Assembly (NCBI GenBank): GCA_937975705.1
Contig: CALJTX010000054.1
Coordinates: 1-17,641 of the forward strand
Reading direction: 5' to 3'
Length of the DNA stretch: 17,641 nucleotides
Source: an uncultured Flavobacteriia bacterium
GTDB taxonomy: Bacteria > Bacteroidota > Bacteroidia > Flavobacteriales_D > Crocinitomicaceae
Numbering within the stretch: the first letter of the stretch is position 1; each line of letters begins with the position of its first letter. Of the stretch, positions 6,664 to 15,122 are shown in pieces. Position numbers and translations under genes: made by a program. Below the pieces are notes generated by a model. That model saw nothing but the letters and a program-made list of their open reading frames with translations. It was not told where the DNA came from and searched no databases.

Positions 6664-7201
6664 GACACAAACGCAAATTCAATATACAAATGTAATGACT
6701 ATTTGTCGAGAGATTTTCGAAAAAAAAACACTCGACTACGGCTTGTCTTGGCGCATTTTGCGCCCGAGTTCTTTAACTGACCAACTTTTTATCAAAGCGC
6801 AGCGCATCCGCACCATTCAAGAAACCGGCAAAAACCTTGTTGGCGAATCCTTTGAAGATGCGTTTCAAGCTATTGTCAATTATTGCATCATGGCCATTAT
6901 TCAAGTGCGTGAGCCTGCAGCACTGCAAGACACCATGCTGCCCCAAGAAGCGATTGCGCGCTATCACGAAATTGCCGCAGAAGCACAAGCCCTCATGGAA
7001 CGCAAGAACCACGATTACGGCGAAGCGTGGCGCGACATGCGCGTGAGTTCGCTCACTGACCTCATTCTGAGTAAAATTTTGCGCATCAAGCAAATCGAAG
7101 ACAACGCTGGGGCTACTCAAGTTTCAGAAGGGGTAGAGGGCAATTATTTCGACATGCTGAACTACAGCGTTTTTGCGCTCATCCATTTAGAAAATTGTTA
7201 A
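6662..7201 (+). CDS. DUF1599 domain protein with two tandem copies of the domain
   Basis: This 179-residue protein consists of two related halves. The first half has FEKKTLDYGLSWRILRPSSLTDQ, then KAQRIRTI and IVNYCIMAIIQ (roughly 18-83). The second half repeats the pattern as MERKNHDYGEAWRDM with SSLTDLILSKILRIKQI and MLNYSVFALIHL (roughly 111-176). Both carry the K-x-x-DYG-x-x-W and SSLTD core of DUF1599 (PF07659), a family classed from comparative genomics as nucleotide-modification associated; no biochemical activity is established to my knowledge. The gene is divergent from folP with start codons sharing two bases, and it lies 62 bp before the DoxX-like gene on the same strand. The start is supported because the domain begins ten residues in. 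Predicted cytosolic, with no signal peptide or membrane segment. Confidence 0.88.
   Translation: MTQTQIQYTNVMTICREIFEKKTLDYGLSWRILRPSSLTDQLFIKAQRIRTIQETGKNLVGESFEDAFQAIVNYCIMAIIQVREPAALQDTMLPQEAIARYHEIAAEAQALMERKNHDYGEAWRDMRVSSLTDLILSKILRIKQIEDNAGATQVSEGVEGNYFDMLNYSVFALIHLENC
6687..6694 (-). promoter_or_regulatory. Candidate -7 element (TACATTTG) for folP
   Basis: The - strand reads TACATTTG here, an exact match to the Bacteroidota -7 consensus TAnnTTTG, and it ends 24 bases before the folP ATG at 6663. It lies inside the first codons of the divergent DUF1599 gene, which would explain how folP is expressed without an intergenic region. I found no TTG at the expected -33 distance, so this is only a half-match. 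Confidence 0.28.
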
Positions 7202-7263
7202 GAGGCTGTTAAAGTGCAGGCCCGATGCAAATAGGCGTTTAATTTTATCTCAAAACCAACAAC

Positions 7264-8355
7264 ATGAAACCAATCGAACGCTATCTTCCTTGGAGCATCC
7301 GCATCCTCATCGCCGGTCTTTTTCTCGTTTCTGCCTATGGCAAAATTTATCCAGACCCTTCTGCCTACGGAACCATCTCCATGTTTGAGATCAAGCAGTT
7401 GTATCCAATGGGTTTTTCTGTGGAGTTGGCAAAAATATTTTCGCGCGCACTAATTGGCGTCGAATTTGGCCTCGGCTTGTTATTGCTCTTTCCGTTTGAT
7501 CTCAAAAAATGGGTTATTCCTGCACTCATCGCCATGCTCGCGGTTTTTGTAGTGCATCTTTCTATTGAAATCATCACCACCGGCAACAAAGGCAATTGCG
7601 GTTGCTTTGGAGCACTTTTACCCATGACCCCCTTAGAAGCAATCATGAAAAACATCCTATCTATTGGCCTGTTGGCTATTCTTTGGAAACGCTACGGCAC
7701 CACACTCCCTGAGCGCTCCAATATTTGGTTTTTAACCACCATTTTAAGTGTCTGCATGTTGCTGATGTTCATCTTCATCCCAACATACAGGGCTGCTAGA
7801 ATTGTAGCTAAAACCGCTGGCACGTCAGTTTCAGAAACTACCGAAATGACACAAGTTGGCCCAACGGCAACTGGTCCAGAAAAATCGTCGGCTTCATCGG
7901 AAATCGGTAAGGACACCGCTAAAGTGACCAAGCCCAGAGATTTAGGTCCTAAACCTAAGAAATCTGGCTACGAAAAATATTTTGCCGACATCAACCAAGG
8001 CAAAAAAATACTCTGTTTCTTTGCGCCAAGCTGCGACCACTGCCGTGCTACAGCCAAACAACTCACAGCGCTCAAAAACAGCACACCAGGTTTTCCTGAA
8101 ATGCAAATCCTATTTATGGATGAAGCAGCCGAAGAAATCCCTGATTTCTTTAAGTTTGCAGGCGCGGCTTATCCGCACAAAGTGTTGGATATCATTGAAT
8201 TTTGGAGCGTGTTAGGGGGTGACCGCGACGTACCTGGAGTAGCGTATTTGTGGAATGGCAATCTCGTCAAAATGTATCACGGCCCTGAGGGTGCAGACGC
8301 TTTCAACAAAGAAGACTTGAAAACCCAATTGCAAAAGCAAAAGTTGCGCAATTAA
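7264..8355 (+). CDS. DoxX/MauE-like membrane protein fused to a C-terminal thioredoxin-like domain
   Basis: The 363-residue protein starts at an ATG after an A-rich leader (AACCAACAAC), typical of Bacteroidota translation starts. Residues ~10-143 form a four-helix membrane module of the DoxX/MauE type with the conserved NCGCFG motif (111-116; C112 and C114); a fifth hydrophobic segment lies at ~155-173. A Thr/Ser/Lys-rich linker (~180-235) leads to a thioredoxin-like domain: ILCFFAPSCDHC (249-260) with active-site pair C257/C260, and VPGVAYLWNG (323-332) supplying the cis-proline loop. MauE-type proteins are linked to disulfide formation, so the fusion suggests electron transfer between membrane cysteines and a soluble, probably periplasmic, redox domain; this is inference. 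The 62 bp before it contain no convincing promoter, only a weak TAATTTTA. It is followed by tpiA after 18 bp. Confidence 0.87.
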   Translation: MKPIERYLPWSIRILIAGLFLVSAYGKIYPDPSAYGTISMFEIKQLYPMGFSVELAKIFSRALIGVEFGLGLLLLFPFDLKKWVIPALIAMLAVFVVHLSIEIITTGNKGNCGCFGALLPMTPLEAIMKNILSIGLLAILWKRYGTTLPERSNIWFLTTILSVCMLLMFIFIPTYRAARIVAKTAGTSVSETTEMTQVGPTATGPEKSSASSEIGKDTAKVTKPRDLGPKPKKSGYEKYFADINQGKKILCFFAPSCDHCRATAKQLTALKNSTPGFPEMQILFMDEAAEEIPDFFKFAGAAYPHKVLDIIEFWSVLGGDRDVPGVAYLWNGNLVKMYHGPEGADAFNKEDLKTQLQKQKLRN

Positions 8356-8373
8356 AAGTCTTATTTTCGTTCC

Positions 8374-9117
8374 ATGCGAAAAAAGATCCTCGCGGCAAAT
8401 TGGAAAATGAATTTGACGCAATCTGAAGTTCAAGAATGGCTTGCTTCTTATACTACACAAGACTGGAGCGATTCAGCTGTGCAGTTGCGTGTGTATCCGA
8501 GTGCCATTTACTTGAAAGATGTACAGCACAATAACCTACATGTAGGTGCTCAAAATGCCTATCATGAGCCCAAGGGCGCATTTACTGGTGAGCTGTCCAT
8601 CGAACAATTGCAAAGCATTGGCGTTCAATCCGTGCTGATTGGCCATTCCGAACGCAGGTTGCTCTTCAAAGAAGATACCGCGCTACTGACCCAAAAAGTG
8701 AACGCGTGTGCAGGCGCTGATTTTCCATTTATACTTTGTTGTGGCGAACCTCTTGAAACCAGAGAAGCTGGTGCGCACCTCACATTTGTACTAAGCCAAC
8801 TCACCGAAAGCCTGAGTCAATTGGCGCCATCACAACTGCATTTGCTTGTCGTTGCTTATGAGCCTATTTGGGCCATTGGTACGGGCTTGAGTGCAAATAC
8901 GGATCAAATTACCGAAATGCACCTTGCCATCAGCAACCATTTAATTGACCTTTTTGGTGCAGCGGCTCAAGAAGTATCTATCTTGTATGGCGGAAGTGTA
9001 CACGCCGAAAACGCTGCTGCAATTTTCAGTTGTCCGAACGTAGACGGCGCACTAGTGGGGGGCGCAGCACTTGACCCACTTCATTTTCATCAACTTTACA
9101 AAGCCCTGCAAGCATGA
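8374..9117 (+). CDS. tpiA: Triosephosphate isomerase
   Basis: This 247-residue enzyme interconverts dihydroxyacetone phosphate and glyceraldehyde 3-phosphate in glycolysis and gluconeogenesis. All catalytic parts are in place: AANWKMN (7-13; N9 and K11), IGHSERR (89-95; electrophile H91), AYEPIWAIGTG (161-171; base E163 followed by the flexible loop 6), YGGSV (205-209) and GALVGGAAL (225-233) for phosphate binding. The length is normal for bacterial TpiA. The gene starts 18 bp after the DoxX-fusion gene and its TGA overlaps the prmA ATG by 4 bp (ATGA), so all three are probably co-transcribed. No unusual features. Confidence 0.97.
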   Translation: MRKKILAANWKMNLTQSEVQEWLASYTTQDWSDSAVQLRVYPSAIYLKDVQHNNLHVGAQNAYHEPKGAFTGELSIEQLQSIGVQSVLIGHSERRLLFKEDTALLTQKVNACAGADFPFILCCGEPLETREAGAHLTFVLSQLTESLSQLAPSQLHLLVVAYEPIWAIGTGLSANTDQITEMHLAISNHLIDLFGAAAQEVSILYGGSVHAENAAAIFSCPNVDGALVGGAALDPLHFHQLYKALQA

Positions 9118-9956
9118 ACTATTACGAACTGCAAATCACCATTGGTTCTTTCGAAGAATGGAACGACATCTTTGTAGCGTATCTGGCTGAGCTCGACTAC
9201 GAGAGTTTTGTAGAGGAGGCGCCCGTTTTGAAATCGTATATTCAAGAGGCGCTTTACAACGGCAAGACCTTACAAGCCTTGTTGACAGAGCTACAAACAA
9301 AAGGCGCGCAAATCAATGCATTTGAACTCAGCTTATTGCCACAGCAAAACTGGAATGCTACATGGGAAGCCCAGTTTGAACCTGTTATTATCAATGAACA
9401 CTTGCGCATTGTGGCGCCCTTTCACGATTTGCCACCTGCCGAAGGCATAGAAATCAAGATTTTGCCCAAAATGAGCTTTGGCACAGGGCATCACCAGACT
9501 ACCCACCTGATTTGTCAAAACATGCTGTCTTTAGACTTGCAAGACAAAAAAGTGCTCGACATGGGCGCTGGCACCGGCGTATTGGCCATTTTAGCCGAGC
9601 GTTTGGGTGCAGCGCACATTAGCGCAGTAGAAATCGAGGAGTGGTCTGCAGAAAACATCCTTGAAAACGTTGCGCTAAATGGCAGCACCAAAATCCAAGC
9701 CATCCACGGCGGTGCGCCCGAGATTCCAGCTATGGCCTATGACGTTATTTTAGCCAACATCAATAAAAACGTATTGCTTGAGCAACTCCCGGTTTATAGC
9801 CAGGTGATTGTCAGCGGCGGATTGCTCATGCTCAGTGGGTTTTTTGTAACAGATGCACCCGACCTCATTGCCGCTGCAGCGCAAGTAGGTTTTGAGTGGG
9901 TTCGGACCGACGCGCGCGAAAATTGGGCTGTAGTGCTCCTCAAAAAAATACCATGA
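9114..9956 (+). CDS. prmA: Ribosomal protein L11 methyltransferase
   Basis: PrmA trimethylates lysines and the N-terminus of ribosomal protein L11 using S-adenosylmethionine. The 280-residue protein has the expected N-terminal substrate-binding part (about 1-95, with WNATWEAQFEPV near its end) and a C-terminal class I methyltransferase domain: SFGTGHHQTT (121-130, the PrmA signature), VLDMGAGTGVLAI (147-159, SAM motif I), AVEIEEWSAENILENV (motif II region, E173) and DVILANINKNVL (210-221, motif IV). It overlaps tpiA and the following large gene by 4 bp each (ATGA in both cases), a sign of translational coupling. Family assignment is secure. Confidence 0.95.
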   Translation: MNYYELQITIGSFEEWNDIFVAYLAELDYESFVEEAPVLKSYIQEALYNGKTLQALLTELQTKGAQINAFELSLLPQQNWNATWEAQFEPVIINEHLRIVAPFHDLPPAEGIEIKILPKMSFGTGHHQTTHLICQNMLSLDLQDKKVLDMGAGTGVLAILAERLGAAHISAVEIEEWSAENILENVALNGSTKIQAIHGGAPEIPAMAYDVILANINKNVLLEQLPVYSQVIVSGGLLMLSGFFVTDAPDLIAAAAQVGFEWVRTDARENWAVVLLKKIP

Positions 9957-12900
9957 AAAAACACCTTTGTTTGTTATTCGGCTTGCTTTTAGCAGCGCCA
10001 TCTTTTTTTGCACAAAACTTTCCGGCCGATCGCGATAAATTTGTGAAGGCTTGGCAGCAACTCGTTTTAGAGGAGAGCGTGCAGGGCTATCTCAAAGACC
10101 AACTGCCTCAGTTGATCAAAGGCGCTACGCTCAATGATACCCAATTCAAAAAGCTGCAAGAAAATTGCAATCAATTGCAGGCCAAAGAGGTGCCGGCATA
10201 TCCCGAATTGCTTCATTTCATGCAGGCCAGTATTGCCATTGTACAAAATAAAGTGAGTCCGGATTTGGCCAATCCTTGGTACAAATACGTCTTTGACTAC
10301 GCGGCGTCACCCGATGAAAAACTCACCACCTTTTTAGATTTTTCGGTAGCATTTTTTCGGTTTGGCGCTTTGTACAAGGAGCGTAGTTTTTCTTGGTCAG
10401 CACAAGGGGGAACACTCCGCTGGGTAGATGGAAAGAAGCTTTACATCGAGGCCACAAACGTCAACCTGAAGTGCATTAAATACGACGACGACAAGCGCCC
10501 AGAAGATTCAATCGTGGTGTACAACACCTCTGGCACCTTCGATATGCAAACCAAGCGCTGGGAAGGTAAAAATGGTACACTCACCTGGGAAAAGGTCAAG
10601 CTACCAAAAAGTGAAACCTTTGCCACGCTCAAGACTTACAAAGCAGATTTGCTCACCGCCAAACTCAAGGCAGATTCTGTCTCGCTTTCTACGCCTTATT
10701 TTAGCACGCCTATTTTGGGCAAACTCAGTGACCTCACCACCCTTGATTTAGCTGAAAAGGAGTCGGCTCCTCAATTTTCTTCTTATGAAAAACGCTTGAA
10801 AATCAATGAGCTGCGCCCTCAAATGGATTACGACGGCAGCTTCACATTAGAAGGCGCTGATTTCATCGGAAAGGGAGCAAGTGGCAAGCCCGCGAAACTC
10901 TTGTTCAAGCGCGAGGGCAAAGTACTATTTGAAATCAGTGCGGCTGGTTTTGAGATGTCGCCACAGCAAATTTTAGCGCGGGGCGCAAGTGCAGTGCTGC
11001 GCTACAAAAACGGCGATTCTTTGTATATCCAAGAGTGCTTTTTCACCTTCGATGAACAGCAGCAATTGTTGCGTTTGGCGGCAGCACAACGCGGCACAGA
11101 CTACTTTCCATTCATCGATAGCTACTTCAAGTTGTATTGTTATGCGCCGGTGCTCACCTGGAAAAAAGGCACAGCCGATCCTTACTATACTTTTGATGTC
11201 GGTACGGCCCTAGAACGAAAAATGGCCCGTTTTGAATCGATGAACTACTTCGACAAATCGCTGTATGCGCGTTTTGCAGGGGCGAGTGCCAACAATCCGT
11301 TTGTAGTTTTTGCCCAATTAGTGGACAAACAAGGCAAAACGCTCTTTACCGAAGGCGAGTTGGCCAATGCACTTAAAAAATCTATCGATCAGGTCAAACC
11401 TTTGTTCGTGGACCTCAGTGCGGCCGGTTTTTTAAGTGTCGATCCGCTGCAAAAGAAGTTATTAGTTACCCCCAAACTTTTGGCGTATGCTGCTGCTACA
11501 CAAGGCAGTGGAGACTACGACAACTTGCTGATTGTTTCCGACCTAAGAAAAGCAAAAAGTTTGGCTTATGCCAGTATTTCCCTCGACAAACAAGAACTGA
11601 TTTTCAATGAGGTAGAGCAAATTACGCTTTCCGAGGCCCAACAAGTGCGCATTTTTCCGGATACGAGTGTCGTTTACATGTATCAAAACCGCGACATCGG
11701 TTTTTCGGGTTGGCTCAAAGCTGGTAAATGCGAAATTCAGACCAATTTTTCAAAGTTCGATTACGATCAATTTTTGGTCAATTTACTCACCACTGAAAAC
11801 ACGGCATTTCGTGTGAGACCGCTCAAAAAAGAAGATGGTCAAGAAGCGATTCTCTTACTTAGTGAGCTAAAGGGTTTGCGCGGTACACTCCGCATAGATG
11901 CCCCAGACAACAAAGCGGGTAAGGCTACCAACAACACGCAATATCCCGTACTGAGCACCGTTGCACCCGGCAAAATTTTCTACAACGATCCGTCTATTCT
12001 AAAAGACGCCTATGATTCAACGCGGTTTTACTACGAACTTGCCATTTTTGAACTCGATAGCCTCGACAACTTTGCAGAAGCTACTTTTCAGCTCGACGGC
12101 CAATTGGTTTCGTCCGGGATTTTCCCAAAAATGCAAGTTCCCGTGCGCATCATGAATGATTACTCGCTCGGATTTATCACCACCGCCCCAGCTGAGGGCT
12201 ATCCCTTTTACGAAACCAACTCCCGTTACAAAAATCAAATTTATTTGTCACACAACGGACTTCAGGGTGCGGGTACCATTCAGTTTTTACACACCACAGC
12301 CCTATCCAAAAAACTCACTTTCTTGCCAGATTCCACCATTGGTTTGGTAGCTTTTGCTGCACCGGAGCAAAAAGCAGGTGTGCGTTATCCGCTTGCCAAG
12401 TCCGAGAAAGCATACATGAGTTTTGAGCCGCGTCAAGAAAAATTGAAAATAGCGAGTTATGGCAATGAACCGCTCCTTCTTTTTTCGGAAGAGGTGTTGG
12501 TAGAGGGTCAAATTCTTCTCGATAAAAAAGGAATGACAGGCAAGGGCACGCTGTTTTACAAAGAAGCGCAACTGGCTGCCCTTGATTTTGATTTTACCAA
12601 TGTAGACATCCGCTCGCAAAATGCAGCCTTTGCCTTGCGCAACCGCTTCTCGAGCTATGGTGAAAATCCGTTGGCCATCCAATCAGATGAAATGAAAGCG
12701 CACATCAGTTTTGAAACCCGTATCGGAGAATTTACTTCCAATGGCACCAAGCGCATTATGTTTCCGGCCAATGAATACTTCTGCCAAATGGATAAGTTTA
12801 CTTGGTTTATTGATGGTGAATCTTTAGACTTCAAAAAGAACAAGGGCGGTGAAACCACCTTTGAGAGTGGGGCAGACCTCGCTCGAAACAACTTTTATTC

Positions 12901-14461
12901 CACCAATATCAAGCAAGATTCACTGCAGTTCAAATCGCTTAGTGCTAAATACGACCTCAAAACACAGCTCATCCTTTGCGATGCGGTTGACTACATTCAA
13001 GTAGGTGATGCGCGCATCTTTCCGGATTCGTCTCGGGTGCGCATCAGAAAAGCGGCGGCAATGGATACGCTGAAAAATGCGAAAGTCTTGGCCAATTACA
13101 TCACCAAATACCATCAATTTGAACAAGCGACCTTACACATTTCAGGCCGATTGGCCTATGATGGACACGGCATTTACCCTTACTACGACCGCGACAGCAC
13201 CAAAAGCCTCATTGAAATCAAATCACTGACTTACGTGCAAACCAAGTCTGTAGCAAAAGGTGAAATTGCGGAAAGCGCGCTGTTTCAGCTGAGCCCTGAA
13301 TTCGCTTATTTTGGAAAAGTGCAGATCGAGGCAAACCATCCGGGTTTGCTTTTAGAAGGGTCCACCAAGCTATCGCATCCTTGCCAATTTGACAAATCCT
13401 GGATGAGCTTCAAAGACACTATTTTGGCCAAACAAATTCAAATCCCTATCCCCGAAAAACCCACCGATGCAAAAGGCAACAGATTGGCGCTTGGTTTTGT
13501 TTGGCGCGCCACCGAACGCTCAGACAGCATGCGCATTTACCCGGCTTTTTTATCTCAGCAAATTGGTATCGAAGACCCAAGTCTTTTCAAAGCAGCTGGC
13601 TACCTTCAATACGACCAACAAACCAATCAATTTGAGGTTGGTAGCAAAGCGCGTTTGGAAAGAACAGATTCCTTGAGTAACCTGCTCGTTATGTCGGTAG
13701 AGGGTTGTAGCTTAGCAGGTTATGGACATATTGACTTGGGTATAGCTACAAGTGAAATCGATATTGATCTTTATGGAAAAATCAGCTACGATTCAGACAA
13801 CAAAAAGACCCGCATCGCAGCCAATGCAAAAATCACGATGCCACTAGACAAAACCGTACTAGATGAAATGGTCAACCAACTGAAAGCCCTCGAAACAGCG
13901 CCAGAATGGAACATTAAAAAACCAATGGACGCCTTGTTGAATTCCCTAACGGCGTGGTCAGACTCCAAAGATGCGCAAGATGTCTTCAAGGATTTCGATG
14001 AGGAAAAGCTCAAAAAAATGCCAAATTCGCTCGAGCAAAGCTTTATTCTGAGCGGCATCGTACTAGAGAATTTTGGCAGCAACAAGCCAAGTGCCGCCAA
14101 GCAAGCAAAAGGCCTGATGAGCGAAGCCCAGAGTGTCGGTTTGATCTCCATCAACGGAATGGCTATCGTGCAACCCGTTACCCTTACCCAAGCGTATGTG
14201 CAAAGTTTTGGCGACGACGCCAACCCGGCCTTTTATTGGTCCATGGAAGCTTTTGACGGCACGCGTTACATTTTGGGCTATGCGCAAGAGAAAAAGGATG
14301 GGCTTTTGAGCATATACAGCACCAATGTCAAGATGCTAGCCGCCATTGACAACATCAAGCCAGACAAGAGAAAGACCCGAAATTTCAATTACGAGTCGAC
14401 TCAAGAACAAGAAGCTTCAAAAATTTTAGCTAAATTGAGGGCTTATTTGCTAAATAAATAA
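9953..14461 (+). CDS. Very large exported protein of unknown function (1,502 residues)
   Basis: I chose the ATG at 9953, which overlaps the prmA stop (ATGA) and begins a good signal peptide (MKKHLCLLFGLLLAAPSFFAQ); the frame is open 57 bp further upstream, but the extra 19 residues have no signal-peptide character and would overlap prmA by 61 bp. I do not recognise a named family. Beyond a helical segment at ~24-130 the protein is predicted mostly beta, with many short strand-like units separated by Gly-Asp/Asn turns, such as GGTLRWVDGKKLYIEA, SGRLAYDGHGIYPYYDRDS and GYLQYDQQTNQFEVG. A related block occurs twice: RIFPD at 566-570 and 1021-1025, each preceded by an acidic strand. A segment near 468-500 (ELANALKKSIDQVKPL, then AAGFL) looks helical, like a winged helix. 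There is no T9SS sorting domain, so it probably stays in the periplasm or outer membrane. Repetitive beta character recalls OstA/LptD-like periplasmic proteins, but I cannot assign it. It lies between prmA and plsY. Confidence 0.85.
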   Translation: MKKHLCLLFGLLLAAPSFFAQNFPADRDKFVKAWQQLVLEESVQGYLKDQLPQLIKGATLNDTQFKKLQENCNQLQAKEVPAYPELLHFMQASIAIVQNKVSPDLANPWYKYVFDYAASPDEKLTTFLDFSVAFFRFGALYKERSFSWSAQGGTLRWVDGKKLYIEATNVNLKCIKYDDDKRPEDSIVVYNTSGTFDMQTKRWEGKNGTLTWEKVKLPKSETFATLKTYKADLLTAKLKADSVSLSTPYFSTPILGKLSDLTTLDLAEKESAPQFSSYEKRLKINELRPQMDYDGSFTLEGADFIGKGASGKPAKLLFKREGKVLFEISAAGFEMSPQQILARGASAVLRYKNGDSLYIQECFFTFDEQQQLLRLAAAQRGTDYFPFIDSYFKLYCYAPVLTWKKGTADPYYTFDVGTALERKMARFESMNYFDKSLYARFAGASANNPFVVFAQLVDKQGKTLFTEGELANALKKSIDQVKPLFVDLSAAGFLSVDPLQKKLLVTPKLLAYAAATQGSGDYDNLLIVSDLRKAKSLAYASISLDKQELIFNEVEQITLSEAQQVRIFPDTSVVYMYQNRDIGFSGWLKAGKCEIQTNFSKFDYDQFLVNLLTTENTAFRVRPLKKEDGQEAILLLSELKGLRGTLRIDAPDNKAGKATNNTQYPVLSTVAPGKIFYNDPSILKDAYDSTRFYYELAIFELDSLDNFAEATFQLDGQLVSSGIFPKMQVPVRIMNDYSLGFITTAPAEGYPFYETNSRYKNQIYLSHNGLQGAGTIQFLHTTALSKKLTFLPDSTIGLVAFAAPEQKAGVRYPLAKSEKAYMSFEPRQEKLKIASYGNEPLLLFSEEVLVEGQILLDKKGMTGKGTLFYKEAQLAALDFDFTNVDIRSQNAAFALRNRFSSYGENPLAIQSDEMKAHISFETRIGEFTSNGTKRIMFPANEYFCQMDKFTWFIDGESLDFKKNKGGETTFESGADLARNNFYSTNIKQDSLQFKSLSAKYDLKTQLILCDAVDYIQVGDARIFPDSSRVRIRKAAAMDTLKNAKVLANYITKYHQFEQATLHISGRLAYDGHGIYPYYDRDSTKSLIEIKSLTYVQTKSVAKGEIAESALFQLSPEFAYFGKVQIEANHPGLLLEGSTKLSHPCQFDKSWMSFKDTILAKQIQIPIPEKPTDAKGNRLALGFVWRATERSDSMRIYPAFLSQQIGIEDPSLFKAAGYLQYDQQTNQFEVGSKARLERTDSLSNLLVMSVEGCSLAGYGHIDLGIATSEIDIDLYGKISYDSDNKKTRIAANAKITMPLDKTVLDEMVNQLKALETAPEWNIKKPMDALLNSLTAWSDSKDAQDVFKDFDEEKLKKMPNSLEQSFILSGIVLENFGSNKPSAAKQAKGLMSEAQSVGLISINGMAIVQPVTLTQAYVQSFGDDANPAFYWSMEAFDGTRYILGYAQEKKDGLLSIYSTNVKMLAAIDNIKPDKRKTRNFNYESTQEQEASKILAKLRAYLLNK

Positions 14462-14466
14462 AATTA

Positions 14467-15099
14467 ATGACGCTCTTATTTGTTCTACTTACCGCCTATT
14501 TGCTCGGCAGCATCCCAACTGCTGTATGGGTGGGACATTATTTTAAAGGAATTGATATCCGAGAACACGGCAGCCAAAATGCTGGTGCCACCAACACATT
14601 TAGGGTGCTGGGCAAACGCTTTGGCTGGATGGTGCTACTGACCGACGTCGTCAAAGGAACCACAGCTGCTTGCTTGCCTTATTTTTTAGCTCAAAGTGCT
14701 TTCAGTGGCTACAAAGATGAGTTCTTGATCCTGCAGTTAGTCGGTGGCTTTAGTGCGGTGGTGGGTCATGTTTTTCCTGTTTTTGCTCAGTTTAGAGGAG
14801 GGAAGGGCGTTGCCACATCCTTGGGTATCGTGATAGGCATCAATCCGCCAGCAGCTGCAGTTTGCCTCACTTTATTTTTGGTCGTTTTTATCACAACACG
14901 CTATGTTTCGCTCGGGGCCATCATCTCCGCATTGTGCTTTCCATTGGTTTCGTATTTCTTCATTCACAACGACACCCGCATCATGATCATCTTCACGATT
15001 GTTTTGGGCACACTCGTTATTTGGGCACATCGCAAAAATATTGAACGCCTGCTCAAGGGGACAGAGAACCGCATGAACCTTTTTGCCAAAAAATCGTAA
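14467..15099 (+). CDS. plsY: Glycerol-3-phosphate acyltransferase PlsY
   Basis: PlsY is the inner-membrane enzyme that transfers the acyl group of acyl-phosphate to glycerol-3-phosphate, the first step of phospholipid synthesis. The 210-residue protein has five likely membrane segments and the three conserved blocks: LLGSIPTA (12-19) with HGSQNAGATNTFRVLG (34-49), GHVFPVFAQFRGGKGVAT (100-117, the glycine-rich substrate loop), and AHRKNIERLLKGTENR (187-202). It begins 5 bp after the large exported gene, behind an A-rich sequence typical of these genomes. Its neighbours are envelope proteins, so the location fits an envelope-oriented operon. Length and motifs are normal. Confidence 0.96.
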   Translation: MTLLFVLLTAYLLGSIPTAVWVGHYFKGIDIREHGSQNAGATNTFRVLGKRFGWMVLLTDVVKGTTAACLPYFLAQSAFSGYKDEFLILQLVGGFSAVVGHVFPVFAQFRGGKGVATSLGIVIGINPPAAAVCLTLFLVVFITTRYVSLGAIISALCFPLVSYFFIHNDTRIMIIFTIVLGTLVIWAHRKNIERLLKGTENRMNLFAKKS

Positions 15100-15122
15100 G
15101 CCTTTAGGTTATTCAACTTTTA

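Noticed and set aside
6773..7120. 115-residue antisense reading frame on the - strand inside the DUF1599 gene
   Set aside because: The + strand frame is a clear duplicated DUF1599 protein; the antisense translation shows no family features.
7202..7263. Promoter before the DoxX-fusion gene
   Set aside because: The best candidate, TAATTTTA, lacks the final G of the -7 consensus and has no TTG at a suitable distance, so it is not listed as a feature.
9896..9952. Upstream start for the large exported protein
   Set aside because: It would add a charged stretch before the signal peptide and overlap prmA by 61 bp; the ATG at 9953 forms an ATGA junction.
12302..12682. 126-residue antisense reading frame on the - strand
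   Set aside because: It is contained in the large exported gene, with no recognisable motif and no sensible gene context.
13786..14223. 145-residue antisense reading frame on the - strand
   Set aside because: It lies wholly inside the large + strand gene, and its Ser/Leu-rich translation resembles no protein family I know; it is a shadow frame.
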